This document shows, in pieces, positions 1 through 6,269 of a stretch of 10,764 nt of DNA. Source of the stretch: Nitriliruptoraceae bacterium (GTDB lineage: Bacteria > Actinomycetota > Nitriliruptoria > Nitriliruptorales > Nitriliruptoraceae); the NCBI GenBank assembly GCA_007120565.1, contig SKNK01000072.1:1-10764 (forward strand). Direction: 5' to 3'. The position numbers and the translations under genes were made by a program. The stretch's first letter is position 1; each line of letters begins with the position of its first letter. The notes under the pieces are model-generated. The model saw only the letters and a program-made list of their open reading frames with translations, was not told where the DNA came from and ran no database searches.

Positions 1-1542
1 GCTGGCTGTGCGGCGGCGGCGGGGCTGGTCCGTGAGCGGGATGCCTCGGTGTTGCTGCTCGAAGCTGGGCCCAAGGGCCGGGATCCCCGGCTCAACGTGC
101 CGGCGGCTGCGGCTGACCTGTGGTTCGGGCGCTACGACTGGGCCTACGAGACCGAACCCCAGTCCGCGTTCGATGGCCGCCGCGACACCTGGCCGCGTGG
201 TCGGGTCGTTGGCGGCTCGTCGATGATCAACGCGATGATGTACGTGCGCGGCATGGACATCGACTTCGACGGCTGGGAGGCGCAGGGTGCGGTCGGCTGG
301 GGCGCGGCCGAGATGACGGCCGCGTTCCGCAGGATCGAGGATGACGTCCGTGGCCCGACGGCACACCGGGGGGTCGGCGGCCCGGTCCGTATCGAGCACC
401 AGCGCGATCCGTCGCCGCTATCGGGTGCGTTCCTGGATGCCTGCGAGGAGTACGGGATCCCGCGCTCCGAGGACTACCACCACCAGCCCGACAGCTGCGG
501 TCTCACGATGGTCACGCAGCGCTCGGGCCGACGTTGGTCGGCGGTCGACGCGTTCCTCGCCCCGCTGTTGCGCGAGCGTGATCCGAGGTTGCGCATCCGT
601 GCCGACGTCGAGGTGGCCCGCATCGTCGTCGAGGGTGGGCGGGCCATCGGCGTCGAGGCGTGGGTCGATGGGCGCCTCCGATTCACCAGGGCCGACCGTG
701 AGGTCATCGTCGCCGGAGGGGCCGTCGCCAGTCCCCAACTGTTGCTGCGTTCGGGGATCGGGCCCGCCGATCACCTGCGCGACACGGGCGTCGAGGTGGT
801 CGCCGATCTGCCCGGCGTGGGGGAGAACCTCCAGGACCACGTCCTGTCCGGGGTCGTTGCTCGTACCGATGCGGACAGCCTCTTCGGTGCGGACCGCGAC
901 CCGGCGGCCATCGCGCGGTACCTACGCCATCGCCGCGGGCCCCTCACCTCCAACCTCGGTGAGGCGATCGCCTTCATCCGCACCGATCCGGATGAGCCAG
1001 CTCCGGACGTCGAACTGATCGCGCTGCCCTCACCCATGCTCGATCACGGCAGGACCCGTTTCCCCGAACATGGGATGATCATCGCGGCGATCGTGCTGCG
1101 TCCGGAGTCGCGCGGGAGGATCCGGCTCGCCAGCGCAGAGGCCGGTACGCCGCCTCGTATCGAGCCGCGCACCCTCGAGGATCCGGGTGGCGTCGACCGA
1201 CGCCGACTTCGCGCTGGGGTGCGCTGGTGCCAGAAGCTGGCGATGGAGTCCAGCGCCTTGGGACATCGGATCAGCGGGCTCATCGAACCAGCCCTGCCGC
1301 TCGACGACGACGCCGACCTGGATGCGCACATCGCACGCACGGCACAGACGCTGTACCACCCCGTGGGAACCTGTCGCATCGGCCAGGACGAGATGGCCGT
1401 GGTCGATCCGCAGCTGCGCGTTCACGGGGTCGCCGGGCTGCGTGTCGCGGATGCCTCGGTCCTGCCAACGCTGTTGCGTGGCCACACCAACGCCGCGGCG
1501 ATGGCCGTCGGCGAACGCCTGGCCACGGAGTTCATCACGTGA
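1..1542 (+). CDS. GMC-family FAD-dependent oxidoreductase (choline/alcohol dehydrogenase-like), 5' end outside window
   Basis: The frame is open from base 1, and 513 residues are visible. GMC enzymes are usually about 520-560 residues, so probably only the first 10-20 are missing, including the start of the FAD-binding Rossmann glycine motif. The first codons read AGCAAAGL, the end of that motif, and the ADP-ribose-binding acid follows in LLLEAG. Numbering from the first window codon, I see the FAD signature VVGGSSMIN (about 69-77), a second GMC signature around GAVASPQLLLRSGIGP (239-255), GENLQDH (274-280), the active-site YHPVGTCR with His453, and a C-terminal GHTNAAAM with His495. The family oxidises an alcohol group and transfers the hydride to FAD. 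His495 sits where E. coli BetA and choline oxidase have Asn, so the pair is His-His as in glucose oxidase. The substrate cannot be assigned. The gap to dxs is 216 bases, so co-transcription is uncertain. Confidence 0.93.
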   Translation, partial: AGCAAAAGLVRERDASVLLLEAGPKGRDPRLNVPAAAADLWFGRYDWAYETEPQSAFDGRRDTWPRGRVVGGSSMINAMMYVRGMDIDFDGWEAQGAVGWGAAEMTAAFRRIEDDVRGPTAHRGVGGPVRIEHQRDPSPLSGAFLDACEEYGIPRSEDYHHQPDSCGLTMVTQRSGRRWSAVDAFLAPLLRERDPRLRIRADVEVARIVVEGGRAIGVEAWVDGRLRFTRADREVIVAGGAVASPQLLLRSGIGPADHLRDTGVEVVADLPGVGENLQDHVLSGVVARTDADSLFGADRDPAAIARYLRHRRGPLTSNLGEAIAFIRTDPDEPAPDVELIALPSPMLDHGRTRFPEHGMIIAAIVLRPESRGRIRLASAEAGTPPRIEPRTLEDPGGVDRRRLRAGVRWCQKLAMESSALGHRISGLIEPALPLDDDADLDAHIARTAQTLYHPVGTCRIGQDEMAVVDPQLRVHGVAGLRVADASVLPTLLRGHTNAAAMAVGERLATEFIT

Positions 1543-1758
1543 TCGGGGCTCCCTCACGGGGGTCGTCCCGATGCTCCCGCACGACCTGGAGCCCGTCCGG
1601 CGTCGGTCGCTCGGCCATGGCTACGCAGCACGTTCGCCTTCCGTTCACCTACCCTGCAAGGGTCGATCGGGCGCACCGGGGATCCTGCCTCGAACCCGGC
1701 CCATCGATCGGTGGACACCGACCACCTTCCCTGATGCCGCCCCGTACGAGGAGCTGAC

Positions 1759-3642
1759 GTGGTCCTGGAGAGGATCGGGTCGCTTGGCGACCTCAAGGCC
1801 CTACCGGCTGACGAGTTGCCAGCGCTGGCCGACGACCTGCGTGAGGCGATCATCGCCGCGGTGTCGCAGACCGGGGGCCACCTCGGCTCGAACCTCGGCG
1901 CGATCGAGCTGACCATCGCGCTCCACCGGGTCTTCGACTCCCCGACAGACCGGCTCGTCTGGGACACCGGGCATCAGACCTACGCCCACAAGATGCTCAC
2001 CGGTCGCCGCGAGTTCGACACGCTGCGCCAAGCTGGGGGACTGTCCGGCTATCCCGACCGCCGCGAGTCGGACCACGACATCGTGGAGAACAGCCACGCT
2101 TCCACGGCGCTGTCCTGGGCCTGCGGCCTGACCCGCGGTCACGGGAAGCTGTCCGACGACGAGCGTCGACGGGTCGTGGCGATCGTTGGCGATGGCGCGT
2201 TGACCGGCGGGATGGCCTACGAGGCTCTGAACAACCTCGGCCATCATCAACTCCCGGCGGTGATCGTCCTCAACGACAACGGCCGCTCCTACGCCGAGAC
2301 CGTGAGTCGCCTCTCCGCCCGGGCCGATGCGCTGCGCACCGACCCCCGCTACCGAGGACTGCGCGAGCGGCTCGACCACGCGGTCGCCAGGGTGCCGCAG
2401 CTCGAGCGGCTGACCGACGCCGGCTTCGAGGCCTTGAAGTCGGTGATCTCCGAGGCGCCCGCCCTGCAGTCCTTCGTCGAGGCCCTCGGTATCCGCTACC
2501 TCGGCCCCTACGACGGCCACGACATCCCACGTCTCGAGCAGGCACTCGGTCGTGCCGCTCGACTCGACACCCCGGTGCTCGTGCACGTGCTTACCCAGAA
2601 GGGCAAGGGCTACGAGCCGGCCGAGACCGACCGGGTCATGAAGCTGCATGACACCTCGGCGTTCGATCTGACGACCGGCCGTAAGCCGTCGGCGGGGCGG
2701 CGCTGGACCGAAGCCTTCTCTGACCACCTCCTGGAGCTCGCCGATCGGCACCCGGAGCTGATCGCGATCACCGCAGCCATGCCCGGCTCTACCGGCTTGT
2801 TGCCCCTGGCCGAGCGTGATCCCGATCGCGTCCTGGACGTCGGCATCGCCGAACAACACGCGGTGACCTGCGCCGCCGGGCTGTCGAGCGCCGGCCGGTT
2901 GCCCTTGGTCGCGGTGTACTCGACCTTCTTCTCGCGCGCCTTCGATCAAGCCAACCTCGACGTCGGCCTGCACGACGAGCACGTGATGTTCGTGCTCGAC
3001 CGGGCAGGGATCACCGGCGACGACGGCCCGAGCCATCACGGCATCCTCGACATGGCGTTGGGGTTGCGCATCGCATCGATGACGGTGCTCACCCCGTCGC
3101 ATGAAGAAGACCTGGCAGCGCTGCTTGATGCGGCAGCAGAACTGTCGGGCCCGGTCCTGGTGCGGTTCCCGAAGGGGACGGTGACCACGGCCGAGGACCT
3201 GGGTCTGGCATCGGCTCCGGTGGTCGACGGGCTGTCCGCTCGCAAGGTCCGTGAAGGTGAGGACGTCTGCATCCTCGCGGTCGGTGACCGGACCCGTGCC
3301 GCTATCGCCGCAGCTGACCTGCTGGCGGAGGATGGCTATGAAGCGTCGGTTTGGGACGTGCGGAGTGTCCGCCCTGCTGACCCCAGCATGCTGGACGCTG
3401 CCGCCTCCGCGCCGCTGGTCGTGACCGTCGAGAACGGGGTCGTCGGTGGTGGCGCCGGGTCGGAGCTCGCCGACCGGCTCGTGGAGCGCGCCGGGCTGCT
3501 CCAGGCACCTCCGGTACTGCGACTCGGAGTGCCGGCGAGCTACCTCCCGCATGGCAAGCCCGACGTCATCCTCGCCGAGCTCGGTCTGGACGCCCCCGGC
3601 ATCGCCGCCGCGACCCAGAAGGTGCTCGACGAGCCGCGTTGA
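1759..3642 (+). CDS. dxs: 1-deoxy-D-xylulose-5-phosphate synthase
   Basis: This thiamine-diphosphate enzyme condenses pyruvate and glyceraldehyde-3-phosphate to 1-deoxyxylulose-5-phosphate and CO2. That is the first step of the cytosolic MEP isoprenoid pathway and also supplies thiamine and pyridoxal precursors. At 627 residues it has the normal family length. Visible motifs are TGGHLGSNLG near the N-terminus, DTGHQTYAHK, the TPP/Mg motif from GDG (144-146) to NDN (172-174, continuing GRSY as in actinobacterial DXS), IAEQHAVT with the catalytic Glu365, and DRAGITGDDGPSHHG in the pyrimidine-binding domain, followed by a transketolase C-terminal domain. The start is GTG, chosen because GAGGAG (1748-1753) lies 5 bases upstream and because the N-terminus aligns with the family. 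The 216 bases upstream hold no promoter I would defend. Three bases before the stop the sequence enters a tandem repeat, described separately. A single dxs in the window says nothing about other copies in the genome. Confidence 0.97.
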   Translation: MVLERIGSLGDLKALPADELPALADDLREAIIAAVSQTGGHLGSNLGAIELTIALHRVFDSPTDRLVWDTGHQTYAHKMLTGRREFDTLRQAGGLSGYPDRRESDHDIVENSHASTALSWACGLTRGHGKLSDDERRRVVAIVGDGALTGGMAYEALNNLGHHQLPAVIVLNDNGRSYAETVSRLSARADALRTDPRYRGLRERLDHAVARVPQLERLTDAGFEALKSVISEAPALQSFVEALGIRYLGPYDGHDIPRLEQALGRAARLDTPVLVHVLTQKGKGYEPAETDRVMKLHDTSAFDLTTGRKPSAGRRWTEAFSDHLLELADRHPELIAITAAMPGSTGLLPLAERDPDRVLDVGIAEQHAVTCAAGLSSAGRLPLVAVYSTFFSRAFDQANLDVGLHDEHVMFVLDRAGITGDDGPSHHGILDMALGLRIASMTVLTPSHEEDLAALLDAAAELSGPVLVRFPKGTVTTAEDLGLASAPVVDGLSARKVREGEDVCILAVGDRTRAAIAAADLLAEDGYEASVWDVRSVRPADPSMLDAAASAPLVVTVENGVVGGGAGSELADRLVERAGLLQAPPVLRLGVPASYLPHGKPDVILAELGLDAPGIAAATQKVLDEPR

Positions 3643-3666
3643 CAGGTCCTCGACGAGCCTCGTTGA
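3619..3666 (+). repeat. Tandem 24-base repeat covering the dxs stop codon
   Basis: Bases 3619-3642 (the last seven dxs codons plus TGA) are followed at once by 3643-3666, identical at 21 of 24 positions. Read in the dxs frame, the copies give KVLDEPR-stop and QVLDEPR-stop. Of the three differences, one changes Lys to Gln and two (GTG/GTC, CCG/CCT) are synonymous. The second copy forms most of the hairpin at 3646-3670. A local slippage duplication is the simplest origin. Confidence 0.85.
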
Positions 3667-3670
3667 GGAC
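3646..3670 (+). terminator. Strong hairpin just after dxs, probable terminator
   Basis: Bases 3646-3656 pair with 3660-3670 to give an 11-bp stem with one G-U pair and a 3-base GCC loop, starting 4 bases after the dxs stop. There is no U-tract downstream (the sequence continues GGTCCGATGG), so it is not a classical intrinsic terminator. U-less hairpins after genes are common in high-GC actinobacteria. It could instead stabilise the 3' end of the dxs mRNA. It separates dxs from the ilv promoter. Confidence 0.55.
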
Positions 3671-3688
3671 GGTCCGATGGTCGACAAC

Positions 3689-3717
3689 TTGACCCGAGCG
3701 CGTCGAGGGGTCACTAT
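3689..3717 (+). promoter_or_regulatory. Candidate promoter of the ilv leader and ilvBN operon
   Basis: TTGACC (3689-3694) matches the -35 consensus at five of six bases. A 17-base spacer leads to CACTAT (3712-3717), which keeps the important second A and last T of the -10 box. Transcription would begin near 3724, about 20 bases before the leader GTG, which leaves room for its ribosome binding site. The position between the dxs hairpin and the leader peptide supports it. Confidence 0.5.
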
Positions 3718-3745
3718 CTGTCCAGCTGCTACCTCAGGAGCGCAC

Positions 3746-3814
3746 GTGCCGACCACCGCGAGTGTCATCGACGGACGTCTCGACGTCCTCGCTGTCCTCA
3801 TCGTGGTTACCTAG
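3746..3814 (+). CDS. ilv operon leader peptide (attenuator peptide)
   Basis: A 22-codon reading frame starts at GTG with AGGAG (3736-3740) 5 bases upstream and stops at TAG (3812-3814). Its C-terminal half is packed with the amino acids made by the pathway: from codon 12 it reads LDVLAVLIVVT, that is three Leu, four Val and one Ile in eleven codons, with another Val-Ile at codons 7-8. The stop codon touches the first of two strong hairpins, and ilvB begins 85 bases further on. This is the architecture of ribosome-mediated transcription attenuation, a control established for ilvBNC of Corynebacterium glutamicum and for enterobacterial ilv operons. Scarcity of charged Leu, Val or Ile tRNA would stall the ribosome in this run and change the folding of the RNA behind it. 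The peptide itself probably has no function after synthesis. A gene finder would normally miss it. Confidence 0.8.
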   Translation: MPTTASVIDGRLDVLAVLIVVT

Positions 3815-3839
3815 CGCGTGCTCGGCTCCGAGCACGCGC
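3814..3839 (+). promoter_or_regulatory. Leader hairpin 1 (attenuator element)
   Basis: Bases 3814-3824 and 3829-3839 form a perfect 11-bp stem with a GCTC loop. The stem begins on the last base of the leader-peptide stop codon, so a ribosome terminating there would cover its 5' arm. This makes it the likely translation-sensitive element of the attenuator. GGTT at 3805-3808, inside the Val codons, can pair with AACC at 3841-3844, which would extend hairpin 1 and take away the base of hairpin 2. That switching scheme is inference. Confidence 0.7.
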
Positions 3840-3863
3840 GAACCTCCCGAAACCGGGAGGTTC
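3840..3863 (+). terminator. Leader hairpin 2, probable attenuator terminator before ilvB
   Basis: Bases 3840-3849 pair with 3854-3863 in a 10-bp perfect stem with an AAAC loop, followed by TTCTCG. With the two T's inside the stem foot, the tract TTCTTCTC is the nearest thing to a U-tail. It lies 36 bases before the ilvB ATG and does not include the ilvB ribosome binding site, so it should act on transcription rather than block translation. It abuts hairpin 1 directly. Confidence 0.65.
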
Positions 3864-3899
3864 TTCTCGTAGGAGGGGCCGCTAACCAGGAGAGTCGAG

Positions 3900-5645
3900 A
3901 TGCAGATCACGGGTGCAGAAGCGGTGATGCGGACCCTGGAGGCGCTTGGCGTCGACACGGTCTTCGGGTACCCGGGGGGAGCGATCCTGCCGGCCTACGA
4001 CCCGCTGATCGATGCGGAGTTCACCCACGTGCTCGTTCGTCACGAGCAGGGTGCGATCCACATGGCCGAGGGCTACGCCCACGCCACGGGCAAGGTCGGG
4101 GTCTGCATCGTCACCTCGGGACCGGCGGCGACCAACCTGGTCACCGGACTGGCCGATGCCAACATGGACTCCATCCCCGTGCTGGCGATCACCGGACAGG
4201 TGGCGACCACCGCGATCGGCTCGGACGCCTTCCAGGAGGCTGACGTGACCGGCATCACGATGCCGATCACCAAGCACAACGAACTGGTCCACCACCCGGA
4301 ACGCATCGCGGGCGCGATCAAGGAGGCCTACTACGTCGCGCGCAGCGGGCGTCCGGGGCCGGTGCTGGTCGACCTCCCGAAGGACATCCTCAACGCCACC
4401 TTCGAGTGGGAGTGGGATGACGCCATCGACCTGCCGGGCTACCGGCCGACGGTGCGTGGTCACGGCAAGATGATCCGTGAGGCGCTCGACCTGATCGCTG
4501 GAGCCGAGCGGCCGGTGATCTACGCCGGCGGGGGACTGGTGCGGGCCGGCGCGGCCGAAGAGCTGTACCGCTTCGCGACGCGGCTCGGGTTGCCGGTCGT
4601 CACCACGCTGATGGCGCGTGGCGTCTTCCCCGACACCCATGAACTCGCGGTTGGCATGCCGGGGATGCACGGCCACTACGCCGCTGTGCGCGCCCTGCAG
4701 GAGGCGGACCTGTTGGTCACCCTCGGCGCGCGCTTCGACGACCGGGTGACCGGCAAGCTCGATGCGTTCGCGCCCTTGGCGAAGGTGCTGCAGGTCGATG
4801 TCGACCCCGCGGAGATCGGCAAGAATCGCGACGTTGACGTCCCGATCGTCGGTGACCTCAAGGTCGTGCTCGACCAACTCAACGGCGTGCTGGACGACAA
4901 GGCCGACGAACACGACCGGTTCGTGCCGGACGCCGCCGATTGGCGTGCCCACCTCGCGGACATGAAGCGTGACCACCCCCTGCGTTGCGAGCAGCCAGAC
5001 ACCGGGGTGCTCAAGCCCCAGACCGCGATACGCGCTATCCACGAGACCTGGGGCGACGACGCCGTCTACGTCTCCGGCGTCGGCCAGCACCAGATGTGGG
5101 CCGCGCAGATCATCCCCTACACCCGCGGTGGCCAGTGGATCAACTCCGGCGGCCTGGGCACGATGGGCTTCGCCGTGCCTGCCGCGATCGGCGCGAAGGT
5201 CGGCGTCGGCCCCGACGTGCCGGTGGTGGCGATCGACGGTGACGGCTGCTTCCAGATGACCTTCCAGGAGATCGCGTCGGCGGTACAGCACGAGATCCCC
5301 GTCGTCTTCTGCGTGATCAACAACGGCTACCTCGGCATGGTGCGGCAGTGGCAGCACTTGTTCTACGAGGATCGGCTCTCGCAGGTGGCGTTGCCCCAGG
5401 ACCTGCCCGACCTGCTCAAGCTCGCCGAGGCCTACGGCATCCCCGGCTTCCGGGTGAACACCGTCGACGAACTGGACACGGTGCTGTCGAAGGCCCGCGC
5501 CATCACCGATCAGCCGGTGCTGGTCGACCTGCGCGTCGATCCCGAAGAGATGGTCTTCCCGATGGTGCCTTCGGGGGCCAGCAACGATGAGCTGCTCGAG
5601 TCCGCCGAGGACTGGCACGCACGCGTGGCTGCGCTGAAGAGCTGA
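3900..5645 (+). CDS. ilvB: Acetolactate synthase (acetohydroxyacid synthase) large, catalytic subunit
   Basis: The catalytic subunit joins two pyruvates to 2-acetolactate, or pyruvate and 2-oxobutyrate to 2-aceto-2-hydroxybutyrate, the first common step of valine, leucine and isoleucine synthesis. It uses thiamine diphosphate, Mg2+ and a structural FAD. Its 581 residues are typical. Domain order is the N-terminal TPP-binding domain (PGGAILPAYD, then RHEQGA with catalytic Glu49, then TSGPAATNLVTGLADA), a central FAD-binding domain (about 190-340), and the C-terminal TPP domain with GDG (447-449) to NNGYLG (474-479), followed by MVRQWQ. Trp484 corresponds to the tryptophan that contacts herbicides in other AHAS enzymes. 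The ATG is supported by AGGAGAG (3888-3894). ilvN follows after 76 bases, and the leader and hairpins lie upstream. Related enzymes such as glyoxylate carboligase or catabolic AlsS are unlikely, given the leader peptide and the adjacent regulatory subunit. Confidence 0.97.
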   Translation: MQITGAEAVMRTLEALGVDTVFGYPGGAILPAYDPLIDAEFTHVLVRHEQGAIHMAEGYAHATGKVGVCIVTSGPAATNLVTGLADANMDSIPVLAITGQVATTAIGSDAFQEADVTGITMPITKHNELVHHPERIAGAIKEAYYVARSGRPGPVLVDLPKDILNATFEWEWDDAIDLPGYRPTVRGHGKMIREALDLIAGAERPVIYAGGGLVRAGAAEELYRFATRLGLPVVTTLMARGVFPDTHELAVGMPGMHGHYAAVRALQEADLLVTLGARFDDRVTGKLDAFAPLAKVLQVDVDPAEIGKNRDVDVPIVGDLKVVLDQLNGVLDDKADEHDRFVPDAADWRAHLADMKRDHPLRCEQPDTGVLKPQTAIRAIHETWGDDAVYVSGVGQHQMWAAQIIPYTRGGQWINSGGLGTMGFAVPAAIGAKVGVGPDVPVVAIDGDGCFQMTFQEIASAVQHEIPVVFCVINNGYLGMVRQWQHLFYEDRLSQVALPQDLPDLLKLAEAYGIPGFRVNTVDELDTVLSKARAITDQPVLVDLRVDPEEMVFPMVPSGASNDELLESAEDWHARVAALKS

Positions 5646-5664
5646 CCCCATCCCGTCGAGTCCA

Positions 5665-5680
5665 CCCGCCCAACCCGCCC
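5665..5680 (-). other. Putative G-quadruplex motif between ilvB and ilvN
   Basis: The + strand reads CCCGCCCAACCCGCCC, so the - strand carries four GGG runs separated by loops of 1, 2 and 1 bases. This meets the strict definition of a G-quadruplex-forming motif with very short, stable loops. The - strand is the template for ilvBN transcription, so a fold would form in DNA ahead of or behind polymerase, not in the mRNA. It lies in the 76-base ilvB-ilvN gap, which is otherwise C-rich and has no gene. Confidence 0.5.
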
Positions 5681-5721
5681 ATCCTCACGTCCACACGGGC
5701 GTCGCCCCAAGGGGGTACCAG

Positions 5722-6252
5722 ATGCAGCACGGTCGCCACACCCTGTCGGTCCTGGTCGAGAACAAGCCGGGCGTGTTGGCCCGGATCGCCGGCATGTTCG
5801 CCCGCCGGGGCTACAACATCGAGTCGCTGGCCGTTGGTCCGACCGACGATGAGCGGGTATCGCGTCTGACGATCGTGGTCGGTGCCGAGGCGGTCCAGCT
5901 CGAACAGATCATCAAGCAGCTCAACAAGCTGGTGCACGTCCTCAAGATCGTCGAGCTGGACGTTGATGCCTCGGTCGATCGGGAGCTGCAGCTGGTCAAG
6001 GTCACGGCGGATGCGCAGACCCGCAGTCAGATCATGGAGATCGCCCAGGTCTTCCGGGCGAAGATCGTCGACGTCGATCACGATGCCGTGACGATCGAGG
6101 CGTCGGGTAACCCCGACAAGCTGGCCGCGATGCTGGGTCTGCTCGAGCCGTACGGGATCCGCGAGATGGTGCGTAGCGGCACGATCGCGCTCTCTCGGGG
6201 GACCCGGTCGATCACCGATGGCTCCAAGCTGCGCATGCAACGGGTGGTCTGA
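5722..6252 (+). CDS. ilvN: Acetolactate synthase small, regulatory subunit
   Basis: The small subunit binds IlvB, raises its activity and gives feedback inhibition by valine or other branched-chain amino acids. Its 176 residues are normal for the long actinobacterial form. The N-terminal ACT domain (about 4-78) contains LSVLVENKPGVLARIAGMF and RRGYNIESLAVG, which carry the amino-acid effector pocket. The C-terminal ALS_ss_C domain contains AKIVDVDHDAVTIE and GIREMVRSGTIALSRG. The ATG is set by AAGGGGG (5709-5715), 6 bases upstream. It follows ilvB in the same direction and is followed after only 17 bases by the ATP-grasp gene. ilvC, which often comes next in actinobacteria, is not here. The symbol ilvN is used by position and length; ilvH is an equivalent name for the same family. 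Confidence 0.95.
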   Translation: MQHGRHTLSVLVENKPGVLARIAGMFARRGYNIESLAVGPTDDERVSRLTIVVGAEAVQLEQIIKQLNKLVHVLKIVELDVDASVDRELQLVKVTADAQTRSQIMEIAQVFRAKIVDVDHDAVTIEASGNPDKLAAMLGLLEPYGIREMVRSGTIALSRGTRSITDGSKLRMQRVV

Positions 6253-6269
6253 TCCGAACGGAGAGCCGC

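Noticed and set aside
1542..1572. ATCGGG/CCCGAT inverted repeat after the GMC gene as a terminator
   Set aside because: Only a 6-bp stem with a 19-base loop and no U-tract, so it is too weak to claim.
1650..1663. TACCCT as a -10 box and ACCCT-GCA-AGGGT as an operator before dxs
   Set aside because: No matching -35 box, and a 5-bp palindrome is expected by chance in this composition.
1801..3801. 666-codon open frame on the - strand opposite dxs
   Set aside because: It mirrors the codon pattern of dxs in very GC-rich DNA, has no recognisable domain and is covered by a gene with full motif support on the + strand.
3882..5651. 589-codon open frame on the - strand opposite ilvB
   Set aside because: Antisense shadow of ilvB: no family motif, composition rich in His, Arg, Val and Asp as expected from reversed high-GC codons.
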